DNA of 59,706 bases from an uncultured Thermoguttaceae bacterium (lineage in GTDB: Bacteria; Planctomycetota; Planctomycetia; Pirellulales; Thermoguttaceae): NCBI GenBank assembly GCA_938042245.1, contig CALIRO010000075.1, forward strand, positions 1 through 59,706, written 5' to 3'. A program made the position numbers and the translations under genes. A model generated the notes under the pieces. The model saw nothing but the letters and a program-made list of their open reading frames with translations. It was not told where the DNA came from and made no database searches. Positions 10,061 through 20,452 of the stretch are shown in pieces; positions within the stretch are counted from its first letter, which is position 1, and each line of letters begins with the position of its first letter.

Positions 10061-10174
10061 TGCCTCCAAACCCCCTTGGGCATCCCAGTACCACTCTTTT
10101 CCATCCAAGGGGTTGCTCCTTGGGCTTTGGGCTTGTCTAGCTACCCAGGGCTCGTTGCCAAAAAGGACTCTGCC

Positions 10175-10762
10175 ATGGCACACCCCCCCAGGCTACGGAA
10201 ACTGGTCTGCTTAGCCGGATGGCTGCTGGTGAGTGCAGCCGGATGTGAAACCCCCACCGCAAAACCGGATCGTTCGCAGCAAGCTGGTCCGCCTCCGGCT
10301 GCCCGAAGGGTCCCCCCGCCTCCTCCTGCCCACTCCGACAGCTCCGGAATCCCCCAGCCAGCTCAAAATCCCGCTACCCCCGCTGGACCGCCCGCTTCGA
10401 CCACTTCCTCGGAACCTCCGCCCGGCATGATCCGCCAGAAGGCCGACGTAGGCCTCAGTCCCAAAGGCCAAGGCTACGGCGGCGGTCTGATCACCGAACC
10501 GATCTCCGTCTATTTCAAAGCCCCCCAAATGATCGCCTTTCGGATCCAGATTCCTCACGCAATGAACCTCTACCGAGCCCAGCACGGCCATTTCCCCAAA
10601 ACCCAGGAAGAGTTTATGGAAAAGATCATCAAGGAAAACGGCATCCAACTGCCCTCCTTACCGCCGGGCGCTCGATATGTGTATGATCCGCAAAAGGCGG
10701 CCCAACAGCAGGAGTACGACCCGGCCGATCCGCCGCTTTTTGTCCAACGGCCCGCTCCCTAA
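10175..10762 (+). CDS. Pro-rich lipoprotein of unknown function
   Basis: From ATG 10175 (preceded by AAAAGGA with 8-base spacing) the 195-residue product has a basic n-region (PPRLRK), a hydrophobic core (LVCLAGWLLV) and a lipobox-like SAAGC, so it is probably lipid-anchored. Residues ~30-105 are Pro/Ala/Ser-rich and probably unstructured; the folded C-terminal part (KAPQMIAFRIQIPHAMNLYRAQHGHFPKTQEEFMEKII, split here in prose: residues ~115-160) resembles the globular part of pseudopilins, where 'AMNLYRAQHGHFP' is a common helix-plus-turn. The longer frame from 10076 is not supported by a binding site. Function unknown. Confidence 0.8.
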   Translation: MAHPPRLRKLVCLAGWLLVSAAGCETPTAKPDRSQQAGPPPAARRVPPPPPAHSDSSGIPQPAQNPATPAGPPASTTSSEPPPGMIRQKADVGLSPKGQGYGGGLITEPISVYFKAPQMIAFRIQIPHAMNLYRAQHGHFPKTQEEFMEKIIKENGIQLPSLPPGARYVYDPQKAAQQQEYDPADPPLFVQRPAP

Positions 10763-11079
10763 CCTGCTCGCCTCCAAGGCGGTTCCGTGCCGGGTTCCCT
10801 CTGGTAGGGGAAAACTCCTTTGGTGCGTTGAAAGAGTGTTCTTCTATCAATAGGAGAGGGGTAAATCCCATCTTTAGGGGAGCTTCTTTTTATAAAAGGC
10901 TTGGAACGGGGTTTGCTCCCTAGGGACTCACCAGGGGTTTAGGTCGGAAAAATCCCCTTGGATGTTGTGCACCCGAAACATTTCGGCCGGCCCTGTTGTG
11001 GGGAGTAAACACCTTGATCTGGCAGCCTGCCCGCAGTTGGTCAACCAGCATCCGTAGCTGCTCCAGGATATTCTGTTTT

Positions 11080-11640
11080 TTGGGGGGATATAGGCCCCAT
11101 ATAATTGGGGTCTGGATCGGCCTGGTCTTTCTGGGAATATGTGTAAGAAGTGCGGCCCTAGCCCAACCCCCCCAAGCAACCCCCTGCCAACAAATATCCT
11201 CCTCCTGTGGGGGGAAGGAAAGTTGGATCTTTCAACCAAGCCGGTTCAGCCATCTTCCTGGTACCGAGCAACGGCTCATCCAATACCAAGCTCCGCCGCC
11301 GGCAGTCGTGCCAAGCGATCCGACGTATCAAGAGAGTGGCTACCGGCATAAGCGCTCCGGACTGGCTGTTCGGGGCAGCTTCGACTACCGCCATGTCGTA
11401 GAAACCTGGGGGGCAGGAGAATCGATTCGACCATATGGCGAATGGCTGTATCCATTCCGTCCTGGAGCCACCCCGTTTGGCCCCTGGGGCAATCCGCAAG
11501 GTCCATGGACATTGCCGTTCCAATCCTGGCAAAACCCCTATGGGTCCTGGAACCGGTATGGGTATCCGTATGGGATGGTGCCGCTGCCTGTTTGGCCGCC
11601 AGCAGTGGTGCCGCCCTCGGGGCCGCCACCTGCACCTTAA
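11080..11640 (+). CDS. Small secreted Gly/Pro/Tyr/Trp-rich protein, hypothetical
   Basis: Not recognised as a family member. A likely signal peptide (IIGVWIGLVFLGICV) ends ALA-QPP. Residues ~125-185 are a low-complexity tail of Pro-Trp/Phe-Gly units (PFGPWGNPQGPW, PFQSWQNPYGSW, RYGYPYG, PPAVVPPSGPPPAP), typical of small planctomycete secreted proteins. The start is uncertain: no ATG precedes the signal peptide, and TTG 11080 (AGGAT 10 bases upstream) or TTG 10996 are the only candidates. The codon use and the export signal argue that it is real. It could be an envelope or matrix component. Confidence 0.55.
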   Translation: MGGYRPHIIGVWIGLVFLGICVRSAALAQPPQATPCQQISSSCGGKESWIFQPSRFSHLPGTEQRLIQYQAPPPAVVPSDPTYQESGYRHKRSGLAVRGSFDYRHVVETWGAGESIRPYGEWLYPFRPGATPFGPWGNPQGPWTLPFQSWQNPYGSWNRYGYPYGMVPLPVWPPAVVPPSGPPPAP

Positions 11641-11804
11641 TCAGGCCGCCATCCCACCCAACCGACCGGGAGTCAGCGAGCTTTTTGTCCAAGAGGGTGC
11701 CTCGTTCAGCAGCGCTTGCCGGAAGCTCCCACCAACCGACTAAGAGTGAGCTACCTTTTTGGGCAAATCGGGGGACCGGGGAGATTCTGCATCGGCGGTA
11801 GGCT

Positions 11805-12338
11805 TTACCAATCCTGATGGATCGCATCCTCTTGATGGCCGGTGATCCGCCATCGGTCTTTTTCCCATCGAAGCAGCACTTCCAAGCTCACCCGGCCGGT
11901 ATAGATCGGTTGGCCATGAACGTCTTCCAGCTGAATCAGGCCCAGCAGATGGCCGGTGGCTGTGGGTGGGTTAGTCAACTGGTTGATTTCGATCTCTAGA
12001 TGCAGGATCCGGGCTTGGCGAAATCGATACTGCCGAAGCACACTGCGGGCTCGCTGGGGCGTGTACTGAGCGGTGGGTGAAATATGTTCAAAGAGCCGAT
12101 CTACATCGTTCGCCTCTAGCGCCGCTGCCGCCGCATATAACGTGCTGGCCGCCTGTTCTTTTGGCGTCTGGATCCAGCGTTCGAGGCCAACACCGCCTAG
12201 TGTCAACAAAAGAACACCTAACATCGGCCAAAGCCATATCCCCCGCCCACTCCGTACCAGCAGACTGCCCAAGACCACCTCCACTATAACGCCTGTCAGG
12301 AGGATTGGTCCGGAATGTTCCAAAAACCACGGCCCCAT
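11805..12338 (-). CDS. Membrane-anchored protein with NTF2/SnoaL-like domain
   Basis: A 177-residue protein with two N-terminal membrane segments (ILLTGVIVEVVLGSLLV and WPMLGVLLLTLGGVGL), followed by a soluble domain of ~110 residues. That domain begins AASTLYAAAAALEANDVDRLFEHIS, the usual helix-plus-pocket start of NTF2-like folds, and ends RWEKDRWRITGHQED, a typical closing strand. The domain would lie outside the cytoplasm or on the inner face; the topology is not resolved. It is read convergently with the small secreted protein gene and 132 bp upstream of no obvious partner on the same strand except the thiamine-binding gene. Function unknown. Confidence 0.75.
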   Translation of the reverse strand: MGPWFLEHSGPILLTGVIVEVVLGSLLVRSGRGIWLWPMLGVLLLTLGGVGLERWIQTPKEQAASTLYAAAAALEANDVDRLFEHISPTAQYTPQRARSVLRQYRFRQARILHLEIEINQLTNPPTATGHLLGLIQLEDVHGQPIYTGRVSLEVLLRWEKDRWRITGHQEDAIHQDW

Positions 12339-12470
12339 GTGCCACCTGGGTGTATTCTCCCGACAATATCCAACCGCCCTTTGTTTTTCCGGTTCCCCAT
12401 CGCCTGGCCTGCGGGGTGGCAGATCGGCTGAGAACCATTACTCAGAATAGTTCCTAGAGTTCCCAAAGGG

Positions 12471-12779
12471 CTACTTTTTCAGCGGTCGGCCAAGCAGCGA
12501 TTCTACCTTAGCCACCTTGGATTCTAATCCGCCGATTCGGCCTCGGCGATAGTCCATCTTGATCACACATTCGATTCGCTCACAATCCTGGGCCATCGCC
12601 TCAAAACACTCTCGTACCACTTCCAAACACCGATCAAGGGGACCTTCCAGAATCGTGCCCATGGCATGGCACCGGTAATCCAAACCGCTGGCTTCGATGA
12701 TCTGGAGGCTCCGGGCCACATAGGCACTGACGCTCGGCCCCTTGTCCAACGGAAACATCGTAAAATCCAAAAGCACCAT
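12471..12779 (-). CDS. MTH1187/YqgV-family thiamine-binding protein
   Basis: A 102-residue cytoplasmic protein of the MTH1187 / YkoF-like family (DUF77), small ferredoxin-like domains that assemble into tetramers and bind thiamine. Features seen: the N-terminal strand VLLDFTMFPLDKG, SVSAYVARSLQIIEASGLDYRCHAMGT (two elements, residues ~16-42), the family motif GTILEG, and EVVRECFEAM. C-terminus RIGGLESKVAKVESLLG is family-typical. The start ATG 12779 has AAAGGGAT 7 bases upstream. It is 132 bp upstream of the NTF2-like gene on the same strand and may be co-transcribed. Confidence 0.88.
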   Translation of the reverse strand: MVLLDFTMFPLDKGPSVSAYVARSLQIIEASGLDYRCHAMGTILEGPLDRCLEVVRECFEAMAQDCERIECVIKMDYRRGRIGGLESKVAKVESLLGRPLKK

Positions 12780-13185
12780 CGTCGATCCCTTTCAGAACCC
12801 GGATGCCTAGTACAGGGGAGAAAGCTTTCCTCGGGCCATCCAAAGCCACCTAAGCCCCCCAATCTCCCCCCACCATACAGCAACCCACAAATCCAGCAAA
12901 GTGGGGACTTCTACCCAGGGGGGTCCCCTCCGAAGTGGATCCCTTGACCAGGGCGGAGAAAACCACTATTGTTTAACCCCATTTTGCCTTTGTAGAGCAA
13001 ATCTCGAGAGGTACCGGCTGGATGGGTGTTGGTTGTCCCCTTTTTGGGGGAATGAAATAAGCCAACTTAGTTAACACATTCGCGGAAGGCATTCCCCATT
13101 TTTGGGGGATTGACGGAGAAGTCTCCGGGTGAGCAGGGATAAAAATTGGGAATTTTCAAAGCCATCACGCCAAGGAGGGTTGAAG
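12780..13185. other. Intergenic region with two short C-run/G-run dyads
   Basis: Divergent promoter region. Two dyads lie in it: CCCC-TTTTT-GGGGG (13037-13050) and CCCC-ATTTTTT-like spacer-GGGGG (13094-13108), each followed by ATG-like or ATTG sequence. A strong AAGGAGGG ribosome binding site for the next gene lies at 13171-13179. Confidence 0.55.
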
Positions 13186-15081
13186 ATGGCACCCATGAGC
13201 GGAAGCAGAAATCCCCATATTGGATGGATTGATCTCCCCTTAAGATGGTATCTTCGAGCAGTGGCATTTTTACCTCCCTCAGGATTAGGGGAGAAGCAAT
13301 GCCATTTTTGGGTAGATTTATACCATCCGAAAGTCTTAAAACGAAGTATTTTCACCTCGTTAGGGTGGATGTTGGCCCTCCTTTGGTTAGCCGGGTGCAC
13401 TAGTTGGCCCAGTTGGAATATGCTTTCCCGGTTTCAAAGCCCGGCGGAACAGGAGCCAGTGCCGAAGGCCCGACTCGTGGGGGATATGGCAGTACCATTT
13501 GGGCTCGAGCCGGTCCGGATCGAAAATGTAGGTTTGGTTACTGGGCTGCCTGGGACCGGGCATGATCCGCCGCCCTCTCCCCAACGGTCGGCTCTGATTG
13601 CGGAGATGGAGGCTCGGGGGGTCAGCATGCCCAATGCGGTGCTGGCTTCTCCAGAGACCGCAATGGTGATGGTTCGGGGGTGGCTTCGGCCTGGAATCCA
13701 AAAGGGGGACAGTTTTGATGTGGAGGTCCGGGTTCCGAGCCAGGGGGAAGCGGTCAGCTTACGGGGGGGCTATTTGCTGGAGACACGCCTGAAGGAACAA
13801 GCGGTTTTGGGGGGCCGAATCTTAGAAGGGCACAGTTGGGCGTTGGCCAAGGGGCCGGTCTTGGTGGATCCGACGGCCGATCCCCAGCGGGACAAAGTGC
13901 TTTTAGGTCGAGGCCGCATCTTGGGTGGTGGTCTATGTCTGAAATCGCGCACGTTGGGACTGGTGCTGAAGCCAGAGCATCAGAATGTGGCGAACAGTGC
14001 CCGGATCGCTGCTGCTGTGAATAAACGTTTCTACATTAGCCAACGGGGTGTCAAAACCGGAGTGGCTACCGCCAAAACGCACGAATTCATCGAATTAGCC
14101 GTCCACCCACGCTATAAAGACAATATCGGCCGTTATCTGGATGTCATTCGCGCAATCGCCCTTCGGGAGGAGGAAGCCCAGCAGGCCGAACGGATGGAGG
14201 AATTGGGCAAACAACTGTTGGATCCGTTTACGGCCGCCCGAGCGGCCGTGGCCCTGGAGGCCATCGGTAAAAAGGCGGTGGATGTTCTGCGGAAAGGGTT
14301 GCAGGCGGAGGATCCGGAGGTGCGGTTTTATTCGGCCGAAGCGTTGGCGTATCTGGATTGTCGGGAAGCGGCCGAACCGCTTGCGCAGATTGCCCGTCAG
14401 CATCCGGCATTTCGGGTATATGCCCTAGCTGCCTTGGGAACGATGGATGATCTGGCGGCTTATGAACAATTATGTTCTTTGCTTCATGGCTCCAGCGCCG
14501 AGACCCGATACGGGGCGTTCCGTGCGCTGTGGGCCATGAATCGGCAAGATCCGTTGGTGCGAGGGGAACGTCTGGGATCGGACGGCTTCAGCTATCATCT
14601 GCTGGATACCGAAGGGCCGCCCATGGTGCATGTCTGCACGCACAAGCGGGCGGAAGTGGTCCTGTTTGGGAAAGAGCACCGGCTGCAAGGCCAGTTTTTC
14701 CTAGAAGCAGGTAGCCGGATTATTGTGCGGCCTCATCGGGAAAATCCGGAAGAATTGGTAATCAGTCGATTTGCGGTGGGCGAGCCAGACCAGCAGCGGA
14801 TCGTACCTAATCAACTCGATGCCATGATTCGGGCCATTGCCGAGTTGGGCGGTTGTTATCCGGATGTGGTCCAAGCCCTGGTGCAAGCCAAAGCCCAAGG
14901 AGCCTTGCAAAGTCGATTTCAGGTCGATGCCTTGCCGGAACCCGGCCGGATGTATGAGCCAGAAGATCGTCCCCAGGTTTCTCAGAACATCGAGGAAGCA
15001 GACTCTAGCGGTTCCGCCGGTGGGTTTGTGGGCAGAAGGTGGTCGAAGATTTTCTGGCCTGGCCCGAACAAGGTAAACTAA
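13186..15081 (+). CDS. Lipoprotein with FlgI (P-ring)-like segment and HEAT repeats
   Basis: From ATG 13186, seven bases after AAGGAGGG, a 631-residue protein. An unusual ~53-residue N-terminal extension precedes a lipoprotein-like signal (SIFTSLGWMLALLWLAGC, Cys71). Residues ~90-270 match the flagellar P-ring protein FlgI pattern: ENVGLVTGLPGTG, then a MVMVRGWLRPGIQKGDSFDVEV strand pair, then SLRGGYLLETRL (FlgI has SLRGGxLLxTPL). Residues ~310-450 are HEAT-like helical repeats (FTAARAAVALEAIG, PEVRFYSAEALAYL), and ~460-600 a further folded domain. No other flagellar gene is in the window. It may be a planctomycete envelope protein that reuses the P-ring fold rather than a flagellar part; that is inference. 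Confidence 0.75.
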   Translation: MAPMSGSRNPHIGWIDLPLRWYLRAVAFLPPSGLGEKQCHFWVDLYHPKVLKRSIFTSLGWMLALLWLAGCTSWPSWNMLSRFQSPAEQEPVPKARLVGDMAVPFGLEPVRIENVGLVTGLPGTGHDPPPSPQRSALIAEMEARGVSMPNAVLASPETAMVMVRGWLRPGIQKGDSFDVEVRVPSQGEAVSLRGGYLLETRLKEQAVLGGRILEGHSWALAKGPVLVDPTADPQRDKVLLGRGRILGGGLCLKSRTLGLVLKPEHQNVANSARIAAAVNKRFYISQRGVKTGVATAKTHEFIELAVHPRYKDNIGRYLDVIRAIALREEEAQQAERMEELGKQLLDPFTAARAAVALEAIGKKAVDVLRKGLQAEDPEVRFYSAEALAYLDCREAAEPLAQIARQHPAFRVYALAALGTMDDLAAYEQLCSLLHGSSAETRYGAFRALWAMNRQDPLVRGERLGSDGFSYHLLDTEGPPMVHVCTHKRAEVVLFGKEHRLQGQFFLEAGSRIIVRPHRENPEELVISRFAVGEPDQQRIVPNQLDAMIRAIAELGGCYPDVVQALVQAKAQGALQSRFQVDALPEPGRMYEPEDRPQVSQNIEEADSSGSAGGFVGRRWSKIFWPGPNKVN

Positions 15082-15548
15082 CCGCCTATCCAAAAAGAAA
15101 ATTACCTCCGTTTGGCCCGGAATGTTCCAGGCTTTGTTGGATTATCAAGATTGAGAACCCGTCAGCCGAATGAAGTGCCTTTTTTGTCATCGCCGCGAAA
15201 GCACCCGATCCAGCAGCGCCAGCCTCGCCATTCTGGACTGCCGGGGGCACGGCCGGGAGATGATATGGTTTGTCAGGAATACAACCGCACACTCACTGCA
15301 AGGGGGTGAAATGTTCCCGAGATTTTTTGGATGGACTCCACAGGATGGGCCGGCCGGACTAGCAACCTCCAAGAGCTGTTCCTCATCTGAACGGATGGGT
15401 GCGGGGGGAACTGGGCAAAATCGGGGTCCGATCCGGATGGGTGGCCTGCCATTGGGTAGGCTGAGGTCGGCTGGGGCGGTAGAATCAAGCGGATAGTGTT
15501 TCGGCCAAGTCAGGAAGTCTGCTTCCTTACCGGAAGGGAAGCGGTCGG
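15082..15548. other. Intergenic region upstream of smc
   Basis: No gene recognised. It contains the dispersed word CAGCCGAATGAAG (15163-15175) followed by a degenerate GTCAT...GATCCAG palindrome, both seen in other intergenic regions. A purine-rich GGAAGGGAAG lies 6-15 bases before the smc start. Confidence 0.5.
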
Positions 15549-18500
15549 ATGTTGAAGGCGTTGGAACTATTTGGGTTCAAGAGTTTTGCAGACCGGACGC
15601 GGTTTGAGTTTCCGCCGGGCATCACGGCCATTGTGGGGCCGAATGGTTCCGGCAAATCGAATATTGTGGACGCGATTAAATGGGTTTTGGGGGAGCAGAG
15701 CGTCAAGAGTCTGCGCGGGACGGAGATGGCCGACGTGATTTTTAACGGTTCGGAGAACCGTCGGCCGATGCATGCGGCGGAGATTACGCTGACGTTTGAC
15801 AATTCGAAGCACCTTTTTCCGTTGGAGACGGCGGAGGTGCAGCTGACGCGGCGGGTGTATCGGAGCGGGGAAAGTGAATATTTGATCAATCGTCAACCTT
15901 GCCGACTCAAAGACATTCGAGACCTTCTGGCCGGTACCGGCCTGGGTTCTCATGCCTATTGTGTGATCGAACAAGGCCGCGTCGATGTGCTCCTGCAGGC
16001 CTCTTCGAAAGATCGACGGGTCATCTTTGAGGAAGCCGCCGGAATCAGCCGATTCAATGCAAAAAAAACCGAAGCCCTTCGCCGTTTGGAACGGGTGGAG
16101 CAGAATTTGCTCCGGCTTCGGGATATTGTCGAGGAGGTGGAGAGTCGGCTTCGGAGTGTGCGGCAGCAAGCGGCCAAAGCCCGACGATATCAGCAGTACA
16201 CCAATCAGCTCCAGGCGCTGCGCACTCAGATGGCCTGGGTGGATTGGAGCCACTGGAGCGAGCAATTGGCTCAGTTAGCCAAGCAGGAGGCGGCGCTTTC
16301 GGCCCAGCGGGCCCAGCGGGTCGCTGAAGCCGAAATCCTGGAAACCCAACAGCTCGAATTGGAGACCCAACTGGCCCAATTGCAGCAGACCATCCGCTCC
16401 GCCGAAACTCAATATGCAGCCTATCGGGAACGCATTGCGGCTGAAGAGACGGCTATCGAGCACCACCGGGCTCAGGTACGAGATCTTTCGGAGCAACGGC
16501 ATAGCACAGAGCGGCAGATCCTTGCCCTAAGTCTCCGAAGTACTGATGTGGAGCAGCAGACGGCCGAAATTGCCCACGCATTGGCCGAGGCCGAAGTCCA
16601 TCATCAGCAGCTTTCCCGGCACCTGGAGCAACACCAGCGGAGCTTGCAAGAGCTGGACGACCGGGTCAGGCAGCTTCAGGCGGCTGAACAAGAGCTTCGC
16701 TCGGAGCAACGGGAATTGCTCGAAAAGCAGGCCAGTTGGCAGAGCCAGCGGAGTCGGCTGGAAGCGATGGCCATGGTTGCCCAGCAGGCCCAAGCCTCGG
16801 CGCAGCAGCGGCTGGCCCAGCTCCAGAGCCAATGGGAGGAAAACGCCCAGTTGGCCCAGTCCCTCCGCAGACGACGGGAGCTTTTAGAGGCAGAAGCAGC
16901 CCAATATCAGGCCCAAATCGCCGCCGAACAATCCCGTTTGAGCCAGTTGCAACAACGCCTCCACGCCCTGCAATCGGAAGCCGCTCATCTGGCCCAACGC
17001 CAAACCGCCCTCGGAGAACGGAAAGCCTTGCTGGAAGAACTCCTCCAACGCCATGAAGGCGTCAGTCCTGGGGTAAAGCATTTGCTTTTGCAACGCCAAC
17101 AGACGCCAAACGGACCGTTGCAGGCCATCGTGGGCCTGCTGGCCGATTTGCTCCAGGCCCCCATGGAAGCAGCCCCCTTGGTCGATATTGCCTTGGGCGA
17201 ATACAGCCAGTATTTGGTGGCCCGGCCCACGTCACCGTTATGGGAATATTTGCAACAACATGCCGCTGAATTTCCCAGCCGGGTAGGTATCCTTTGGCTT
17301 CAAGAAAGTTCCTCTTCCCAAGAAAATTCGGATGAATATGTCGATTTGCGGGGCCAGCCAGGGGTTCTAGCACGGGCAGATACCTTGCTACAGAGCGAAC
17401 CGGTCTGCCAAGAACTCATCGGCCGTCTGTTAGCTCGAACCTGGATTGTCGAGTCGGTGCCGGCAGCCCAACGACTGGCTCAGCAAGCCCCAGGCTGTCA
17501 TTTCGTTACCCTTGGGGGCGAGCGGATTGGGGCAGAAGGCATCCTAGAGATTGGGCCTCGGCCAGCTCTAGGCGGGGGGATCTCCCGACGCAGTGAGCTC
17601 CGCTCCGTCCAACTCCAATTACAAGAACTCCAAAAGGCCTCCCATACCCTGCAAAGCCAATCCCAACAACTCCATGCCGAGCTTGCCGCCTCTGAGCAAC
17701 AGCTAGCCACCGCGCAGCAACAATGGCAACAGGTGCTCGAATCGTTGGCGGCTATAGAACAGCAGTTGGCGGTGGTGGAAGAACGCCTCAGCCAATACGC
17801 TCGACAACAGGAGGCCTTCGAGGAGGAGCTGCGCCAATCGGCAGCTCAGTGGGAAGCTGCTCAGGCCGCCCTGGCTCAATCAGCCGCCGAAGCCGACTGC
17901 CTCCGTCAACACCTCAGCCAAAAGGATCTCCAACTCAGCGAGTTGGCCCAACAGATCTCCCACCTCCAGACACAGCGCCGAGAGTTGCTTCCCCAAATCA
18001 CCTCCTTGCAGGTGGAACTGGCCAAAAGCCAGGAACGTCTGGCCGCCTTGCAGACCCAGCGGCTGCAGGTGGAACAGAGTCGGCAAGAGCGCCACAATCA
18101 ACTGGCCGACCTGCACCTCCAACTCCGCCAACTCCAAAATCGACTTCAAGATACCCAAACCCAAATCCTCCACCGACAATCGAAAATTGCCGAGCTTTAT
18201 TTGGCTAAAGAAGCATTGGGCGCCCGAATTCGAGACTGCCTTCGGACCCAGCAGCAGTGGCAACAGCAGCGCTCCGATCTGGCCGGTGCCGCCCAGTTCG
18301 CCTGGGCCGAAGTCCGAAATATCGAAGAACAACTCCACCATTGCCAATTGGCCGCCACCCAACTCCGCCAACAACAATCCGCACTCGCGCAACGTTTCCA
18401 AGAAGAATACGGCATTGATCTGGCTACCTTGGAAAACAATCCCCCCCAACAAGATCCACGCAGCCGAGAAGAACTTCAACAGGAAATCGACCAATTACGC

Positions 18501-19187
18501 CGAAAAATCCAACATCTCGGCAACGTCAACCTGGAAGCCCTGGAGGAACTCCAGCAATTGGAAACCCGCTACGAAGCCCTTCGCACCCAATACGAGGACT
18601 TAGCCAAAGCCAAAGCCTCCTTAGAACGCATCATCGAACACATCAATACCGAAAGCCGACGTCTGTTTCTGCAAACCTTAGAGACCGTCCGAGGCCATTT
18701 TCACGAGCTTTTCCGGGATCTGTTCGGCGGCGGCAAAGCCGACATCCTCCTCGAAGAAGGCGTGGACGTCCTGGAAAGCGGAGTGGAGATCGTAGCCCGT
18801 CCGCCTGGCAAAGAGCCCCGAAGTATTTCCCTCTTAAGCGGCGGCGAAAAGACGCTTACCTGTGTCGCCCTGCTCCTGGCGATCTTCCGGAGTCGACCTA
18901 GCCCGTTTTGTATTCTGGACGAAGTCGATGCCGCCCTGGACGAGGTCAATATCGACCGGTTCATCAAGGTCCTAAAAGATTTCTTAAGCATTACCCAATT
19001 TATCCTCGTTACCCATTCCAAAAAGACCATGACCTGTGCCGATACCCTCTACGGAGTTACAATGCAGGAATCCGGTGTTTCTAAACAGGTATCCGTCCGA
19101 TTTGAAGATGTGAGCGAAGATGGCCGAATACCAATTCTGGAAGCCCCCGCCCCTGCCCTTCCAGAAGCAGATCAACAAGCCGCCTAA
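15549..19187 (+). CDS. smc: Chromosome segregation protein SMC
   Basis: A 1212-residue ATPase that with ScpA/ScpB forms the bacterial condensin and compacts and resolves chromosomes. The N-terminal head has [10 protein letters not shown] and Walker A GPNGSGKS (residues 30-37), then [20 protein letters not shown]. Two very Gln-rich coiled coils flank a hinge at ~500-680 ([12 protein letters not shown] ... LARTWIVES ... [14 protein letters not shown]). The C-terminal head has the ABC signature [15 protein letters not shown] and Walker [17 protein letters not shown], followed by [10 protein letters not shown] (switch His). Length matches the family. The start ATG follows GGAAGGGAAGCGG. The unusually high Gln content of the coils is common in planctomycetes. 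scpA/scpB are not in the window. Confidence 0.97.
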   Translation: MLKALELFGFKSFADRTRFEFPPGITAIVGPNGSGKSNIVDAIKWVLGEQSVKSLRGTEMADVIFNGSENRRPMHAAEITLTFDNSKHLFPLETAEVQLTRRVYRSGESEYLINRQPCRLKDIRDLLAGTGLGSHAYCVIEQGRVDVLLQASSKDRRVIFEEAAGISRFNAKKTEALRRLERVEQNLLRLRDIVEEVESRLRSVRQQAAKARRYQQYTNQLQALRTQMAWVDWSHWSEQLAQLAKQEAALSAQRAQRVAEAEILETQQLELETQLAQLQQTIRSAETQYAAYRERIAAEETAIEHHRAQVRDLSEQRHSTERQILALSLRSTDVEQQTAEIAHALAEAEVHHQQLSRHLEQHQRSLQELDDRVRQLQAAEQELRSEQRELLEKQASWQSQRSRLEAMAMVAQQAQASAQQRLAQLQSQWEENAQLAQSLRRRRELLEAEAAQYQAQIAAEQSRLSQLQQRLHALQSEAAHLAQRQTALGERKALLEELLQRHEGVSPGVKHLLLQRQQTPNGPLQAIVGLLADLLQAPMEAAPLVDIALGEYSQYLVARPTSPLWEYLQQHAAEFPSRVGILWLQESSSSQENSDEYVDLRGQPGVLARADTLLQSEPVCQELIGRLLARTWIVESVPAAQRLAQQAPGCHFVTLGGERIGAEGILEIGPRPALGGGISRRSELRSVQLQLQELQKASHTLQSQSQQLHAELAASEQQLATAQQQWQQVLESLAAIEQQLAVVEERLSQYARQQEAFEEELRQSAAQWEAAQAALAQSAAEADCLRQHLSQKDLQLSELAQQISHLQTQRRELLPQITSLQVELAKSQERLAALQTQRLQVEQSRQERHNQLADLHLQLRQLQNRLQDTQTQILHRQSKIAELYLAKEALGARIRDCLRTQQQWQQQRSDLAGAAQFAWAEVRNIEEQLHHCQLAATQLRQQQSALAQRFQEEYGIDLATLENNPPQQDPRSREELQQEIDQLRRKIQHLGNVNLEALEELQQLETRYEALRTQYEDLAKAKASLERIIEHINTESRRLFLQTLETVRGHFHELFRDLFGGGKADILLEEGVDVLESGVEIVARPPGKEPRSISLLSGGEKTLTCVALLLAIFRSRPSPFCILDEVDAALDEVNIDRFIKVLKDFLSITQFILVTHSKKTMTCADTLYGVTMQESGVSKQVSVRFEDVSEDGRIPILEAPAPALPEADQQAA

Positions 19188-19607
19188 TATTTTTTGATAG
19201 CACCTCAGCCCAATAGGACCCCAAGGCATTCCTGCAAAAAAAGAAGAAAGCCAGTTTTTTTCCTGGTAGTTGAGTTGTTCTGGACTGCAGCTTGCCCGGC
19301 AGGCACACCCAAAGGCGTTCCTCAGATCACCCAGGCAGCTTCTTCATTCGGCTGACGTGTTGCTATTTTGGGAACATTTTAGCCCAATGGAAACTTCCCA
19401 GGTGCCGTCCGACAGTTCGGCACTGGCAGGTACCTTGCCCCGATCGGTTCACCCCGTGCCGGCTGCTCCCTTCGGCCCAACAGGGGAGAAATTTCACACC
19501 AACAACCCCAAAGACCACGAAATTTCCTTTTATTTTCTTGTTGTTCTTTTGTGTGAGACTTTTACTTGGTGTTCTTTTGATATCGTCCGGGTGGCGGGCA
19601 AGCAGCG

Positions 19608-19696
19608 CTGTCTAACAGACAACCTTACTAGATGTTCTTGGACACCCTAACCAGTTAGGCCAGGAGGAAGGCTCGCAGTCTGACCGACTAGGTTAC
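19608..19696. repeat. Pair of GTTAC-type hairpin repeats
   Basis: TGTCTAACAGACA followed by ACCTTAC at 19609-19627, and CAGTCTGACCGACTAGG followed by TTAC at 19677-19696. They share layout (short palindrome on GTCTG/CAGAC, then GTTAC or close) with the clusters at 41920-42038 and 45464-45630. Confidence 0.6.
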
Positions 19697-19962
19697 GCAT
19701 TTGGCCTCCTTCCTGTGGGCGGCCAAGGGGGCATTCTAAGAGAGTACGTTACTGTGTTGGTGCTCCAGATGAGACTTTCTGGCTGGTTTGGGCGTTCCCA
19801 CCGAAGGCCCGGTAAAGAGTGCTTCCAGAGGAATTTTCCTCCATTTGGCTGAAGTAAACCTCTTGGAAACCAGAGTATTGAACTTAACTTCGCAAAATAG
19901 ACAAACTGGATAAAATAGGCAAATAATTTTAGGTAGTTTGGGAAATCTGAATAAGCATTTTG

Positions 19963-20151
19963 GGAAGCTCTGAATAATTCAAAGGAGATGTTTTTACACT
20001 ATTTCGGAGCCTCCGTCAATAACCCCAACATATAGTGGCACTGCCAACGTTAGACTCAATATATAGTGCCCAGCAATGGGAACCGATAGGCAAAGGATTA
20101 GATCGAATATTCATAAAGTTCACGTGATGTTCAGGATTTTGCAGAGCTTCC
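19963..20151 (+). repeat. MITE-like element, copy A (189 bp)
   Basis: Starts GGAAGCTCTGAATAATTC and ends GAT-TTTGCAGAGCTTCC, so the ends are inverted copies of GGAAGCTCTG. The whole element is about 80% identical to the reverse complement of 31806-31995. Shared internal words include CCCCAACATATAGTGGCAC, TATAGTGCC, GGGAACCGATAGGCAAAGG and CATAAAGTTCACGT. It has no coding capacity. Target-site duplication was not clear. Confidence 0.8.
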
Positions 20152-20452
20152 TTTTCCTTATTTTCTCCAGCTTCGCCAACTTCCAGATCCTTCGGCCGAA
20201 TCGGACTGTTGACTTGCAGGCAGGAGGTCTTCCGCCTAGATTAAAAAGAAGAAGCCCCTTCGGGCGTTTGTAGAAAGAAGTTCGTGCAAAGAACAGGGGC
20301 AAATCCCTTTTATCCGGCCCGGTTAAAAAGGCCCTCACCCCAGGGGGGAAAGGCCATCTGGGGATGGGCAGCCCCCCTAGGCCTTTGGAAAGCCCAAAGC
20401 AACCAAAAGTGATTACCCATTTTCCTTCGGGCTCCTGTGAGATAAAGCGGTG

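Larger units (their letters stand above)
19188..20449. other. Long intergenic region carrying a MITE-like element and hairpin repeats
   Basis: About 1.26 kb with no convincing gene (a 126-codon open frame at 19270-19650 has no protein-like composition). It holds two GTTAC-type hairpins (19608-19627, 19677-19696), a 189-bp MITE-like element (19963-20151), and an AT-rich stretch at 19500-19580 that looks like low-complexity repeat. This is one of the repeat-rich spots of the window. Confidence 0.6.

Noticed and set aside
11805..15081. Flagellar gene cluster suggested by the FlgI-like protein
   Set aside because: No FlgG, FlgH, FliF, motor or export gene in the window; neighbours are unrelated.
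19500..19580. Possible phage or eukaryote-like AT-rich insert
   Set aside because: Short low-complexity stretch without gene, end repeats or compositional boundary.
19270..19650. 126-codon open frame after smc
   Set aside because: Composition not protein-like and its 3' half overlaps an AT-rich, repeat-like stretch and a GTTAC hairpin.
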